From contig NZ_VEGP01000017.1 of NCBI RefSeq assembly GCF_007679495.1, positions 30,729 through 94,728 of the forward strand: a stretch of DNA of 64,000 nucleotides. Direction: 5' to 3'. The translations under genes and the position numbers were made by a program. Under the pieces are notes generated by a model. That model was not told the DNA's origin. It ran no database searches and saw only the letters and a program-made list of their open reading frames with translations. Source of the DNA: Paenibacillus sp. 32O-W. Lineage in GTDB: Bacteria; Bacillota; Bacilli; Paenibacillales; NBRC-103111. This document shows, one piece after another, positions 1 through 9,788 of this stretch. Each line of letters begins with the position of its first letter. The first letter of the stretch is position 1.

Positions 1-3000
1 TTCCTAGACGACATCTTCCTTGGCACTGAACCATGTGTTGTCGCAGAAAAAACAGCTTCTCCGGAGGGCGAAGTCTTCGCTGGCCAAGAGTTAACCTATG
101 AAGTAACCATTAAGAACAATGGTGGAGACATTGCGGCTAATGCAGTTTTTGAGGACGCTATTCCTGAAGGTACAGTATATGTTCCAGGCTCGTTAAAAAT
201 TACAAACGGACCGGGGCAAGGCGACTTAACAGATGAAGACGATAGCGATGCCGGTCATTTCGACGGGCAGAAAGTTATTGTTAAGTTAGGAGACCTGCCA
301 AACGCGAGCAATTTACCTGATGGAATTACCGTTCAGTTTAAAGTAAAGGCTTTAGTTAGTGATAGTATCAATCAAATTGTCAACAAAGCACAAGTAAGCT
401 ATGACAATCTATTAACAAATGAAGAAGAACAAGTCGATTCGAATGAGACGAAAACACCACTTACTTATCAGAAACCGGTGTTAGAATCGACGAAGACCGC
501 CACCATCCAAGATAAAGCGGTTGGGAACACCGATTTGGAACATCCGGAAGTCGGGGACACGCTGCTGTACTCGATCAGTACGAAAAACACCGTAACAGAC
601 AGCTTGGTCAAAAACCTGGTCATCTCAGATGCGATTCCAGAAGGCTTGGAGTATGTAGCTGGAAGCCTGAAAGTCGATGGTCAAACCGTCACCGATGCAG
701 AAGACGATGACAACGGCCACTACAAAGAAGGCACCGTCATCGGTCAATTCGGTGACATTACGGATACGGACGAACACACATTGACCTTCCTCGTCAAAGT
801 AGGAGCGGGACAAGCTGGAGCAGATATTAAAAATATCGCCACTGTCGGTGGTGACAATACGGAAGTTCCAGATAAGCCAGAAGAAGAAGTACTGGTATAT
901 CCAAGAGATCCAAAGTTTGCATCCGAAAAAACGGCAGCCAACTTGGATCAGGCTAAAGAGAAATTCGAAGTTGGCGATACCGTTGTTTATACCATCAGAG
1001 CTCGAAACGCTGTATCTGAAAGTATCATTAACAACTTCACGATTACAGATAGTCTGATCGAAGGACTGGAATATGTCGAAGGCAGCTTGAAAACAAATCC
1101 GGAAGTAAATGCAACATTTGAGGATGGTACATTTACGGCAAACTTCGGTGAAGTAAAAGATACCGAGTGGCGTACACTGACCTTCCATGCCAAGATTCAG
1201 TCTGGACAATTAGGCAAGGAACTGAAAAACATTGCGACGGTGGAAGGTGAAGATGTCCCACCAGCAAAACCAGAAGTTCCGATCAAGGTTGACCCGAAAG
1301 ATCCGAAGCTGGAATCTAAGAAGATCGCTAGTATCCACGAAAAAGCGGATGGCAATAAAAATGCCGCTCATCCCGAAGTGGGCGACACCATTCGTTACAC
1401 CATCACAACAAGAAATACGATCGCAGATAGCTTGGTCGAAAACCTGTTCATCACGGATATGATTCCAAAAGGCTTGACCTATGTACCAGGCAGTCTCGAA
1501 GTAGATGGTGTGAAAGTATCGGATGCCGAAGGTGATGATGCAGGCCATGTCGTTGGAGGCAAGGTCACAGGAACCTTTGGCCATGTGACGGATACCGCCG
1601 AACATACGGTTACCTTCCTTGTCACTGTAGACAAAGGGCAAGCTGGAGCAGATATTAAAAACATCGCCACTGTCGGTGGTGAAAATGTTCCTGAGCCAGA
1701 CAGTCCGGAGGAAGAAGTACTGGTATATCCAAGAGATCCCAAGTTTGAATCCGAAAAAACGGCAGCGAACTTGGATCAAGCTAAAGAGAAATACGAAGTC
1801 GGCGATACAGTAGTTTATACCATCAGAGCTCGAAACGCTGTGTCGGAAAGTATCATTAACAACTTCACGATCTCGGACAAGCTGATGGAAGGACTGGAAT
1901 ATGTCGAAGGCAGCTTGAAAGCAGATCCGGAAGTAGACGCAAAATTTGAGAATGGTACCGTTACGGCAAACTTCGGTGAAGTGAAAGATACCGAGTGGCG
2001 TACGCTGACCTTCCATGCCAAGATTCTGTCCGGACAATCCGGGAAGGAACTGAAAAACATTGCGATGGTGGAAGGTAAGGATGTCCCACCATCCCATCCA
2101 GAAGTTCCAATCACAGTGGATCCGAAAGATCCGAAGCTGGAATCTAAGAAGATCGCTAGTATTCATGAGAAAGCAGATGGAAATACGGATACCAACAACC
2201 CAGAAGTGGGCGACACCATTCGTTACACCATCACAACAAGAAATACGATCGCAGATAGCTTGGTCGAAAACCTGGTCATCACGGATATCATTCCGGAAGG
2301 CTTGACCTATGTGCCAGGCAGTCTCGAAGTCGATGGCAGCAAAGTAACGGATGCCGAAGACAATGACGCCGGTCATGTCGTCGGAGGCACAGTCACAGGA
2401 ACCTTTGGCAATGTGACGGATACCGCCGAACATACGGTTACCTTCTTAGTGACCGTAGATCAAGGACAAGCAGGCGCAGATATTCAAAACATCGCCGTAG
2501 TCGGTGGTGACAATACGGAAGAGCCGGATGAGCCGTCGACGACAATCGAAGTATTTCCGCGGGATTCGACGCTGGAATCGGTAAAGACGGCGGTCAATCA
2601 GGAAGCCGGCAAGAGCGTGTTTGAAGTCGGCGATACCGTGATCTACACGATTAAGGCCCGCAATACGGTAAGTGACAGTCTGATCCGCAATTTCGTCATT
2701 TCCGACGTCCTACCGGAAGGCTTGGCCTACGTGCCGGGCAGTCTGAAGGTCGATGGCGAATCGGTCACCGATAGTGTGTACGCCAATCGAGCGACAGTTA
2801 CCGGCAGTGTATACGGCGAAGACGGTGCAGTCTATGACGATAACGGCTACTTCGCAGACGGCCGGGTCGTTGGACTCTACGGGGATATAACGGATACAAA
2901 TTGGCATACGCTGGAGTTCAAAGCGATCATCCAAGACGGCCAGGACGGTCGTAAGATTGTGAATGTCGCTGAAGTCACCGGAGACGACATGGACAAGCCG

Positions 3001-4104
3001 GGTCGACCGACGGTAGAAATCGGCGTGGAGAACAAACCGCCGACGGATCCTGGCGATGGGACGGATCCTGACGATGGAACCGATCCAGGAAACGGAACCG
3101 ACCCTGACGACAATCATCCGCCAATCGTACCGGACTATAAAGTAACTACACCGAAGGATACGCCGGTATCCGGCAAAATCGAAGGTGAAGATCCGGACGG
3201 CGATGATCTTACGTATGAAAAAGGCAAAGATCCGAAGCATGGCAAGGTGGAAGTAGACAAAGATGGTAACTGGACCTATACGCCAGATCCGGGCTTTGTC
3301 GGCGAGGATAGCTTCACAGTGATCGTTGATGACGGCAAAGGCGGCCGGACAGAAGTCACGATCATCGTCGAAGTGAAGGAGCCGAATACTCCGCCAACGG
3401 ATCCTGGAACAGACCCAGGAAACGGAACGGATCCTGATGACAATCGTCCACCGACTTCACCGGATGTTAAAGTAACGACACCGAAGGATACACCAGTATC
3501 CGGCAAAATCGAAGGTGAAGATCCGGATGGCGACGAACTGACGTATGAAAAAGGCAAAGATCCAAAGCATGGCAAGGTGGAAGTAGACAAAGATGGTAAC
3601 TGGACCTATACACCGGATCCGGGCTTTGTCGGAGAGGACAGCTTCACGGTGATCATTGACGACGGCAAAGGCGGCCGGACAGAAGTCACGATCATTGTCG
3701 AAGTGAAGGAGCCGACAACTCCTGCGGAACCGGACGAGGACACCACCCCTCCATCCAGCGGCGGAGGAACACCTCCGACTGACTCTAATGATGAGGAAGA
3801 CGAAACCTCCCCATCTGAGCCTGGAGAAGGATCCACATCCGAAGATGTTGAGATTCCTTCAGAACCAGAAGAGGTAACACCTCCGGCAGAACCGGAAGAA
3901 GAGACGGCATTACCTGCAGAGCCTGAGGAAGCAGTAACTCCAGAGGTGCCTGCAGATAACGCTTCGCCGGCCCAATCGCCGGCTTCAGAGCACAACCAAT
4001 TGCCGAATACATCCACCAACTTGTATAACTTAGGAGTATTCGGAGCTCTGATTCTGCTTGCAGGCTTGCTGCTCGTGAGAAGAAGAGGCGGCAAGATGCA
4101 ATAA
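1..4104 (+). CDS. Wall-anchored DUF11-repeat surface protein (5' truncated by window edge)
   Basis: The frame is open from base 1, so the gene begins outside the window; 1367 residues are visible. It carries at least seven DUF11-type beta-sandwich repeats, starting near nt 40, 478, 907, 1309, 1741, 2137 and 2569. Each has an EVGDT(V/I)xYTI signature and a TD..PEGLxYVPGSL signature. Two cadherin/VCBS-like domains (nt about 3120-3390 and 3450-3715, ending YTPDPGFVGEDSFTV) follow, then a Pro/Glu-rich wall-spanning stretch and a sorting signal: LPNTS at nt 4000-4014, a hydrophobic helix and RRR. DUF11 proteins are usually extracellular, so a sortase substrate with an adhesive or structural role is inferred; the ligand is unknown. 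Repeats 1/3/5 and 2/4 resemble each other more than their neighbours. An intrinsic terminator follows. The anchor has Ser instead of Gly at the fifth position. Confidence 0.9.
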   Translation, partial: FLDDIFLGTEPCVVAEKTASPEGEVFAGQELTYEVTIKNNGGDIAANAVFEDAIPEGTVYVPGSLKITNGPGQGDLTDEDDSDAGHFDGQKVIVKLGDLPNASNLPDGITVQFKVKALVSDSINQIVNKAQVSYDNLLTNEEEQVDSNETKTPLTYQKPVLESTKTATIQDKAVGNTDLEHPEVGDTLLYSISTKNTVTDSLVKNLVISDAIPEGLEYVAGSLKVDGQTVTDAEDDDNGHYKEGTVIGQFGDITDTDEHTLTFLVKVGAGQAGADIKNIATVGGDNTEVPDKPEEEVLVYPRDPKFASEKTAANLDQAKEKFEVGDTVVYTIRARNAVSESIINNFTITDSLIEGLEYVEGSLKTNPEVNATFEDGTFTANFGEVKDTEWRTLTFHAKIQSGQLGKELKNIATVEGEDVPPAKPEVPIKVDPKDPKLESKKIASIHEKADGNKNAAHPEVGDTIRYTITTRNTIADSLVENLFITDMIPKGLTYVPGSLEVDGVKVSDAEGDDAGHVVGGKVTGTFGHVTDTAEHTVTFLVTVDKGQAGADIKNIATVGGENVPEPDSPEEEVLVYPRDPKFESEKTAANLDQAKEKYEVGDTVVYTIRARNAVSESIINNFTISDKLMEGLEYVEGSLKADPEVDAKFENGTVTANFGEVKDTEWRTLTFHAKILSGQSGKELKNIAMVEGKDVPPSHPEVPITVDPKDPKLESKKIASIHEKADGNTDTNNPEVGDTIRYTITTRNTIADSLVENLVITDIIPEGLTYVPGSLEVDGSKVTDAEDNDAGHVVGGTVTGTFGNVTDTAEHTVTFLVTVDQGQAGADIQNIAVVGGDNTEEPDEPSTTIEVFPRDSTLESVKTAVNQEAGKSVFEVGDTVIYTIKARNTVSDSLIRNFVISDVLPEGLAYVPGSLKVDGESVTDSVYANRATVTGSVYGEDGAVYDDNGYFADGRVVGLYGDITDTNWHTLEFKAIIQDGQDGRKIVNVAEVTGDDMDKPGRPTVEIGVENKPPTDPGDGTDPDDGTDPGNGTDPDDNHPPIVPDYKVTTPKDTPVSGKIEGEDPDGDDLTYEKGKDPKHGKVEVDKDGNWTYTPDPGFVGEDSFTVIVDDGKGGRTEVTIIVEVKEPNTPPTDPGTDPGNGTDPDDNRPPTSPDVKVTTPKDTPVSGKIEGEDPDGDELTYEKGKDPKHGKVEVDKDGNWTYTPDPGFVGEDSFTVIIDDGKGGRTEVTIIVEVKEPTTPAEPDEDTTPPSSGGGTPPTDSNDEEDETSPSEPGEGSTSEDVEIPSEPEEVTPPAEPEEETALPAEPEEAVTPEVPADNASPAQSPASEHNQLPNTSTNLYNLGVFGALILLAGLLLVRRRGGKMQ

Positions 4105-4157
4105 TCCCGGCCATGATTTCCATAGTGAAATCGGCTAATGGGAATACAGCATTGAGT

Positions 4158-4200
4158 AACCTCCTGCTTCCCCGCTTGGGGAAGCAGGAGGTTTTCTTTA
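4158..4200 (+). terminator. Intrinsic terminator of the surface-protein gene
   Basis: A 14-bp perfect stem (arm CCTCCTGCTTCCCC, loop GCTT) is followed by TTTTCTTT. It begins 55 bases after the surface-protein stop codon. Confidence 0.9.
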
Positions 4201-4203
4201 AAA

Positions 4204-4246
4204 TAAACGCGCTTGTCCAAAGGACGGCGATAGCCGTTTCTGCTTG
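4204..4246 (+). repeat. Short dispersed repeat, copy 1 (partial)
   Basis: It contains AAACGCGCTTGTCCAAAGG followed by the hairpin ACGGC-GATA-GCCGT. It matches the second half of the copies at 4869 and 14001. Confidence 0.65.
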
Positions 4247-4436
4247 TATGGAAAAGAAGGAATGACTTCCCTTATACAGCGGGCTGGGTATTTTGTCCCC
4301 CCTATCATAAATTTTTAGTTACTTTTTCCCGGTTTTTATATCATTGGAGGAATAGATCGGAAGATGTCGAAATATTTTAAAACATGCGTTTAATCCTGGC
4401 TGGATTTAAACGTATGTATAAATCTAGCTGTGGTGG

Positions 4437-4541
4437 TTGCCGAATACATCTACTAACTTGTATAACTTAGGATTATTCGGAGCTCAAATTCTGTTTGCAG
4501 GCTTGCTGCTCATAAGAAGAAGAGGCAGCGAGTTGCAATAA
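4437..4541 (+). pseudogene. Decayed duplicate of the LPNTS sorting signal
   Basis: These bases encode LPNTS, a hydrophobic helix and RRR followed by TAA, nearly identical to the last 34 codons of the surface protein at 4000-4104. Similarity continues past the stop into the 'ATCCCRGCCATGATTTCC' segment and a second, slightly degenerate copy of the same terminator. Upstream, no coding sequence of such a protein remains. This is either the remnant of a duplicated surface-protein gene whose body was deleted, or a partial 3'-end duplication. It could in principle act as a cassette for 3'-end recombination. Confidence 0.8.
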
Positions 4542-4593
4542 TCCCAGCCATGATTTCCTTCGTGATCTCAGGTAATGGGATACAGCATTGTTT

Positions 4594-4638
4594 CCCTTCT
4601 GCTTTCCCCCTCCCTTGGGAAGCAGGAGGGCTTTTTTT
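4594..4638 (+). terminator. Duplicated terminator behind the anchor remnant
   Basis: The imperfect stem CCCTTCTGCTTTCC / GGGAAGCAGGAGGG is followed by seven T. It is homologous to the terminator at 4158-4200. Confidence 0.75.
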
Positions 4639-4868
4639 GCTTAAGATGCGAGGTTTGGTCTAAACAATGCTTACGCCCGACAATATCGCTGAGAATTTAG
4701 ATCTTGTTGCTTTTTCCGCTTTCTAGCGTTAGGCATCCTGGGGGTATGAGAAGCTCCCAAAAGGAGCTCACAAACAGATTGACAACAAGGAATAAAGAAG
4801 ATATGATACAAGCATGATTAATACTAAGTAAATAGATAGGAATTATGCAGTTTCTTTAAAATATAAAA

Positions 4869-4953
4869 AAGTATAAGTTTCGCCTTATACTTGTTCTTAT
4901 ATTTCATCGGTAAACGCGCCTGTCCCAAGGACGGCAATAGCCGTTTATCCTTG
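4869..4953 (+). repeat. Short dispersed repeat, copy 2 (full length)
   Basis: It starts with the hairpin AAGTATAAG-N6-CTTATACTT, continues through TGTTCTTATATTTCATCGG and ends with ACGGC-AATA-GCCGT and TTTATCCTTG. It aligns over its whole length with 14001-14078. Confidence 0.75.
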
Positions 4954-5061
4954 TGTCACAAGTAGGGCGATCCAACGCCAAGCAGGATACATATGGTTTT
5001 GTACGAAGAAATTAAGATTTAATGGGTTAAAATTGTCTCGCCTGAGGTCGGTTTCTTGGGA

Positions 5062-5115
5062 AATAACGAACATTTTTATATATTAATTGACTATTATTCG
5101 TGTTTTGTATACGAT
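5062..5115 (+). promoter_or_regulatory. Promoter with PurR-like box pair upstream of nucleoside importer
   Basis: A sigma-A-like promoter is visible: TTGACT (5087-5092), 17 bases, TACGAT (5110-5115). It is bracketed by AATAACGAACATT (5062-5074), 12 of 13 positions of the Bacillus PurBox consensus AWWWCCGAACWWT, and an inverted weaker box ATTATTCGTGTTT (5093-5105, 10 of 13). The spacing is 18 bases, close to the 16-17 typical of PurR sites. Repression by PurR when purines are sufficient is inferred. Confidence 0.5.
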
Positions 5116-5148
5116 GATAGAGGATTAAATAGAGGGGGAGAAACTTAG

Positions 5149-6186
5149 ATGAAGAAAACATTTTTAGTACTGATTACATTGATTCTGTTCCTGGCTGGCT
5201 GTGCGGGAGGAGGGAAAGACAATAATAACCCGTCGGGCGGTTCAGCGAACAGCGATGGGGACAAGCCGGCAGACAAGAAGGTTGCCATGGTCCTTCCGGA
5301 AAAAATAGGAGTCAATCCGTTTTTTCAATTGATGGAAGAGGGGCTGCAGAAAGCCGGACAAGAGTTCAATGTGAAGGTTAAAACGATAGAATCTGCAGAT
5401 CTGAATGCATTCGAGCAAAACATGCGTGCAGCCATCGCGGATAAATACGATCTGATTATAACCGCTACTTTCCAGGCGGAGGATGCTTTGAAGAAGCTGG
5501 CTGCCGAGAACCCGAATCAGGCGTTTGCGGTTGTCGATACTGTCGTAGATTTGCCGAACGTTCGCAGCGTAGTGTTCCGTGAATATGAATCTTCCTACTT
5601 GCTGGGGGCTCTGGTAGGTTTAATTACAGAGAAGAATACGGTAGGAATGGTAGCGGCGGATGACATCCCCATGATCAAGAAGTGGACCGTACCGTTCGAG
5701 CAGGGCTTGAAATCTACTAATCCGGATGCCAAATTCCTGGTGAACTACGTTGGAAACTTCAACGATCCTGCCAGGGCCAAAGAATTGGCTTTGCTGCAAT
5801 TTTCTCAAGGAGCGGACTTCATTGTAGGAGCTGCCGCCGTTGGCGATCTCGGGGTATTCGAGGCGGCGAAGGAGAAGGGCTTCTATACTTCCGGCCAGGA
5901 TATGGACCATACCGGCAAGGATCCGGAGCATATCATCATGTCGCAAATCAAAGGAACCGATACGGCGACATACGAGACGATTAAAGATTTCGTGAGCGGA
6001 GACTTCAAGCTGGGAACGACGGTAGACTACGGATTGAAGGAAAATGGAGTGGGCCTCCCATTCGTTACTCACGAGACCAAGACCGAGCTCAGCCCGTTCA
6101 TCGGTCAGGAAAATATTGATAAAGTGAAAGCAATTAATGAAGAGATTATTTCCGGCAAGCTGAAAATCGATAATCCGTTGAACTAA
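5149..6186 (+). CDS. nupN: BMP-family nucleoside-binding lipoprotein of ABC importer
   Basis: Solute-binding lipoprotein of 345 residues. The signal peptide ends in the lipobox LAGC with Cys18, followed by a Gly/Asn/Ser linker, so the protein should be lipid-anchored outside the membrane. The body shows the BmpA/PnrA (Med) fold signatures, for example VAMVLP near residue 45 and QDMDHTGKDP in the last third. The family binds purine or other nucleosides. The start is fixed by AGAGGGGGAG eight bases upstream of ATG. It is the first gene of a five-gene operon and is separated from the ATPase gene by a hairpin that may set its higher expression. Purine preference is inferred from the family and the PurBox-like promoter. 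Confidence 0.88.
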   Translation: MKKTFLVLITLILFLAGCAGGGKDNNNPSGGSANSDGDKPADKKVAMVLPEKIGVNPFFQLMEEGLQKAGQEFNVKVKTIESADLNAFEQNMRAAIADKYDLIITATFQAEDALKKLAAENPNQAFAVVDTVVDLPNVRSVVFREYESSYLLGALVGLITEKNTVGMVAADDIPMIKKWTVPFEQGLKSTNPDAKFLVNYVGNFNDPARAKELALLQFSQGADFIVGAAAVGDLGVFEAAKEKGFYTSGQDMDHTGKDPEHIIMSQIKGTDTATYETIKDFVSGDFKLGTTVDYGLKENGVGLPFVTHETKTELSPFIGQENIDKVKAINEEIISGKLKIDNPLN

Positions 6187-6204
6187 TCGTCTTTCCGATT
6201 GCCC

Positions 6205-6230
6205 GACCGGCTGCGTACCCGCAGTCGGTC
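6205..6230 (+). other. Intercistronic hairpin after the binding-protein gene
   Basis: The stem GACCGgCTGCG - TACC - CGCAGtCGGTC has one internal mismatch and lies between the binding-protein and ATPase genes with no long T tract. It is more likely an mRNA-stabilising or partial-termination element than a full terminator. Confidence 0.5.
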
Positions 6231-6265
6231 TCCTCATTCTCTGGCGAATGGAGGCAACACATCTG

Positions 6266-7762
6266 ATGCTATTGCAAATGGAGCGAATTACTAAGAAATA
6301 CGGTAACTTTACAGCTAATAGAGACATTGATTTCTCCCTGCAGCCGGGGGAGGTGCATGCTGTCGTCGGTGAGAACGGGGCGGGTAAGACGACACTGATG
6401 CGCATTCTGTACGGGATGGAGAAGCCTGCCTCCGGGACCATCCGGCTTCGCGGCCAAGAGGTGGTGTTTCACAATCCCTTGGAAGCGATTCGCGGCGGGA
6501 TAGGGATGGTGCATCAGCATTTTATGCTGTTTCCTTCTTTTACCGTAGCGGAAAATATCGTTGCCGGAGGAGAGCCGGGCAGAGGCCCCTGGTTCAACCG
6601 CAAGCAGGCCGTCTCCCAGGTTAAGCAGTTAGGGGAGAAGTATGGCATGCCCGTGAATCCCGAGCAGCGCACCGCAGATTGCTCGGTTGGCATGCAGCAG
6701 CGCATCGAGATTTTAAAAGTACTGTACCAGGGTGCGGAAATTATTATATTGGATGAACCGACTGCCGTTCTTACACCGCTAGAGGTGAAAGAACTGCTGA
6801 AGGCCATTCAGCGGCTGGCGGCTCAAGGCAAGAGCATCATTCTGATCACCCACAAGCTTCATGAGGTGATGGAAGTCGCCGATCGAATAACGGTGCTTCG
6901 CAACGGACAGGTAACGGGGGTTCTGAAGGCCGCAGATACGAACATTGAAGAAGTGTCCCGGCTGATGGTCGGCCGCGAGCTGGCTGAGAGGGTCAAGGGC
7001 AAGTCGCGGCCGGGTGAGGTTGTTCTCGACGTCAAGGATTTGACCGTGCTCGGGGACGGCAAGCCACTTCTCGATAAGGTCAGCTTTCAGGTAAGAGCCG
7101 GGGAAATCGTCGGAATTGCCGGGGTATCCGGCAACGGACAATCCGAGCTGCTTCAAGCGCTAAGCGGACTGCGCCGCGCGGATTCGGGTCAGATCCGGCT
7201 GCTCGAAGCGGATGTCCGTCAAGCATCGCCCGGCGAGGTACGGCAAGCCGGGTTGGCGCATATCCCCGAGGACCGGTATATGTGGGGGGCGGCCAGGGAG
7301 GCTTCTGTTGTTGAAAATGCGATGATGGGCCATCAGGACCGGCTGCACAAGTCCGGCTGGCTGCATAGACAGAAGATTTCCGCGATGGTTCGCGATTGGG
7401 TGGAGCGGTTTTCCATCAAAACTTCCTCGTTGGACGAGAAGGCACAGAATCTGTCCGGCGGTAATTTGCAGAAACTGATCGTGGCGCGGGAGCTGGCGCA
7501 GAACACCCCTTTTCTTATAGCGGCGGAGCCTACGCGGGGTGTAGATATCGGGGCCATGGAATTCATCCATGATCAACTGCTTCGCAAACGGGAAGACAGA
7601 GGAGCCATCCTGCTTGTTTCCTCGGAATTATCCGAAATTATGACATTGGCAGACCGGATTCTCGTTATGTTCGAGGGCCGTATCGTTGGCGAAGTAAGCG
7701 GCGAAGAGGCCGGCGAGGAGCGGATCGGTTTGTTGATGGCGGGGGGAGAAAGAACGTCATGA
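6266..7762 (+). CDS. nupO: Nucleoside ABC importer, double ATPase subunit
   Basis: Cytoplasmic ATPase with two fused ABC domains (498 residues from the chosen start). The first has GENGAGKTT and [10 protein letters not shown]. The second has the degenerate Walker [10 protein letters not shown], the signature NLSGGNLQK and [11 protein letters not shown]. This arrangement is typical of YufO/RbsA-type importers. ATG 6266 is chosen because GGAGG lies 11 bases upstream; an in-frame ATG at 6248 overlaps that site. The stop overlaps the next start (ATGA), indicating translational coupling to the permease. It energises uptake of nucleosides bound by the upstream lipoprotein. Confidence 0.9.
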   Translation: MLLQMERITKKYGNFTANRDIDFSLQPGEVHAVVGENGAGKTTLMRILYGMEKPASGTIRLRGQEVVFHNPLEAIRGGIGMVHQHFMLFPSFTVAENIVAGGEPGRGPWFNRKQAVSQVKQLGEKYGMPVNPEQRTADCSVGMQQRIEILKVLYQGAEIIILDEPTAVLTPLEVKELLKAIQRLAAQGKSIILITHKLHEVMEVADRITVLRNGQVTGVLKAADTNIEEVSRLMVGRELAERVKGKSRPGEVVLDVKDLTVLGDGKPLLDKVSFQVRAGEIVGIAGVSGNGQSELLQALSGLRRADSGQIRLLEADVRQASPGEVRQAGLAHIPEDRYMWGAAREASVVENAMMGHQDRLHKSGWLHRQKISAMVRDWVERFSIKTSSLDEKAQNLSGGNLQKLIVARELAQNTPFLIAAEPTRGVDIGAMEFIHDQLLRKREDRGAILLVSSELSEIMTLADRILVMFEGRIVGEVSGEEAGEERIGLLMAGGERTS

Positions 7763-8826
7763 GCAATTGGCTAAAGAACGCATCATCTCTCCTTCATCCA
7801 TTGATGGCGCTGGCTGCCGGCTTGGCCGTGGGAGCGGTAGCTATTCTGCTGGTGGGGGAATCCGTCATAAACACCTATGCAGAGATGTGGAAGGGCGCCT
7901 TCGGCAGCTTCTATTACTTGACCAATACGCTAGCCCGTGCTATTCCGATTCTGCTGATCGGCGTCGGGCTTTCTCTGGCGTTTCGTGCCGGATTTTTCAA
8001 TCTGGGGGCCGAGGGCCAGATGGTGCTGGGGGGAATCACCGCAGCGCTCACTGCTCTTTATTTGCCCGGCCCGGGCTGGCTGCGGCTTATTGCCGCTCTG
8101 GTTGCGGGAATCCTGGCGGGAGGCGTCTGGGGAGCCATCGCCGGGTGGCTGGATGACCGGTTCAAAATCAACCTGATCATCTCTACACTCCTGATGAATT
8201 ACATGGCCACTTATTTCGCTTCTTACCTGGTCAGCAGTCCTTTCAAGGATACGACCGGCTCGGCGGCGCTGCCGCAGACACCGATGATCGAGCCTTCGGC
8301 CTGGCTGCCCAAGCTGTTTCCCGGGTCGAGTCTCCACGCCGGAATCTTCCTGGCTGTAGCGGCCGCCATCCTGATTCATCTGCTCGTCAAATATTCTGTC
8401 TTCGGATATGAGGTCAACATGATCGGGCGTAATCCGTTATTCGCCTCTTACGGCGGTGTCCGCAGAGGTCCGATGATGCTGGCCGGGCTGTTTATCAGCG
8501 GCGGCCTGGCTGGGCTCGCGGGCTCCGTGGAAGTGCTGGGCATGCAGTACCGATACCTGGACGGTGCCCTAATTACGCCCAACTATGCCTGGACCGGACT
8601 GATGGCTGCTCTGATCGCCGGCTCCAACCCTATCGGTGCGGCACTGGCTTCCTTGCTGCTGGCAGCCCTGCAGACGGGGGCCATGGGTGTGGAGAGAAAC
8701 ACAGAGGTGCCTCTGGAAATTGCCAGCGTCATCCAAGCGGCGATCGTGCTGTTCGTGTCGGCCAAATTCGGACTTGCCTTATTCAAACGGAGAAAGGAGC
8801 GGAAAGCCAATGGATCAGCTGTTTGA
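7759..8826 (+). CDS. nupP: Nucleoside ABC importer, permease 1
   Basis: Integral membrane permease of 355 residues with about nine hydrophobic segments. It belongs to the branched-chain/ribose-type BPD_transp_2 family; GAEGQMVLGG near residue 90 is characteristic of nucleoside permeases such as YufP. It starts at an ATGA overlap with the ATPase gene and overlaps the second permease gene by 17 bases, so the four genes form one translationally coupled unit. It presumably pairs with the next gene product as a heterodimer. Confidence 0.9.
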   Translation: MSNWLKNASSLLHPLMALAAGLAVGAVAILLVGESVINTYAEMWKGAFGSFYYLTNTLARAIPILLIGVGLSLAFRAGFFNLGAEGQMVLGGITAALTALYLPGPGWLRLIAALVAGILAGGVWGAIAGWLDDRFKINLIISTLLMNYMATYFASYLVSSPFKDTTGSAALPQTPMIEPSAWLPKLFPGSSLHAGIFLAVAAAILIHLLVKYSVFGYEVNMIGRNPLFASYGGVRRGPMMLAGLFISGGLAGLAGSVEVLGMQYRYLDGALITPNYAWTGLMAALIAGSNPIGAALASLLLAALQTGAMGVERNTEVPLEIASVIQAAIVLFVSAKFGLALFKRRKERKANGSAV

Positions 8827-9733
8827 CCTTTCTCTATTGAATTCGATGATCCGCATGGTGACCCCGATTTTGCTCGCCGCTCTGGGAGGCATGCTGTGCG
8901 CAAGGGCCGGCCTGTTCAATGTCGGTCTGGAAGGCTTTGTGCTGGTGGGGGCATTCTCGGCCATCGTCGGCAACCATTATCTGGGGAACGTCTGGTTGGC
9001 CGTATTATTTGCCGTTGTATGCGTCGTCATGTATTCCTTGTTGTTTGCCTATACCAGCATCCATTTGAAGGCCAACGAAATTGTGGTCGGAATCTCGCTC
9101 AATTTTCTCGCTCTTGGTCTAACGACCTTCTGCTTGCGAACTATATTTCATGTAAAAGGCGCTTATCGCGATAACGAGATGATCGGGCTTCCCAAATGGG
9201 ACATTCCCATCATCAGCGACATACCTGTAGTCGGGAACATTGTTGGAGGCCATTCTCCGCTCGTGTTCTTGACGTTCCTCTTCGTTATCCTGCTGCATCT
9301 GTTCTTCCGGAAGACGGTGTCCGGCTTCAGACTGCTTGCGGTGGGAGAGAACCCGGTCGCTGCCCGGAGCATGGGGATGAGCGTACCGCGTTATCAGTAT
9401 TCCGCAGTCATTATGTGCGGAGTGCTGTGCGGTCTCGCCGGAGCGCAGCTGTCGCTCGGCCAATTGACGATGTTCGCCGAAGGAATGACCGCAGGACGCG
9501 GATTTATCGCACTCGTGGCGATGATGCTGGGCCAGTCCCATCCGCTAGGGGTCATGCTGGCCAGTCTCTTCTTCGGATTGATGGATGCTTTAAGCATTCG
9601 CCTGCAAGGATTTTCGCTGCCGACGCAGTTTACATCCATGATCCCTTACGTAGTTACTTTCGCGGCTCTCTTCTTCTTCAAGGGGAAGAAGGGGCTCGGC
9701 GATGCCGGGAAGTCAAGCGGAAGCTCCCGATAG
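8810..9733 (+). CDS. nupQ: Nucleoside ABC importer, permease 2
   Basis: Second membrane permease, 307 residues from ATG 8810, which follows an AAAGGAG site inside the end of the preceding gene. A longer frame upstream exists, but it runs through the permease 1 coding sequence in another frame and is not supported. Family hallmarks are GLFNVGLEGFVLVGAF near residue 35 and AGRGFIALVAMMLG near 225. It is YufQ-like and should form the heterodimeric channel with the preceding permease. Confidence 0.9.
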   Translation: MDQLFDLSLLNSMIRMVTPILLAALGGMLCARAGLFNVGLEGFVLVGAFSAIVGNHYLGNVWLAVLFAVVCVVMYSLLFAYTSIHLKANEIVVGISLNFLALGLTTFCLRTIFHVKGAYRDNEMIGLPKWDIPIISDIPVVGNIVGGHSPLVFLTFLFVILLHLFFRKTVSGFRLLAVGENPVAARSMGMSVPRYQYSAVIMCGVLCGLAGAQLSLGQLTMFAEGMTAGRGFIALVAMMLGQSHPLGVMLASLFFGLMDALSIRLQGFSLPTQFTSMIPYVVTFAALFFFKGKKGLGDAGKSSGSSR

Positions 9734-9788
9734 CGGAGGAAGGACGGCAACCGCCGAACGGCTATATCTATTTGAGGAGGAACGATCT

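Noticed and set aside
625..2433. Long open frames on the minus strand inside the surface-protein gene
   Set aside because: They follow the repeat structure of the sense gene, have Cys/Phe-rich implausible composition and no ribosome sites; they are antisense shadows.
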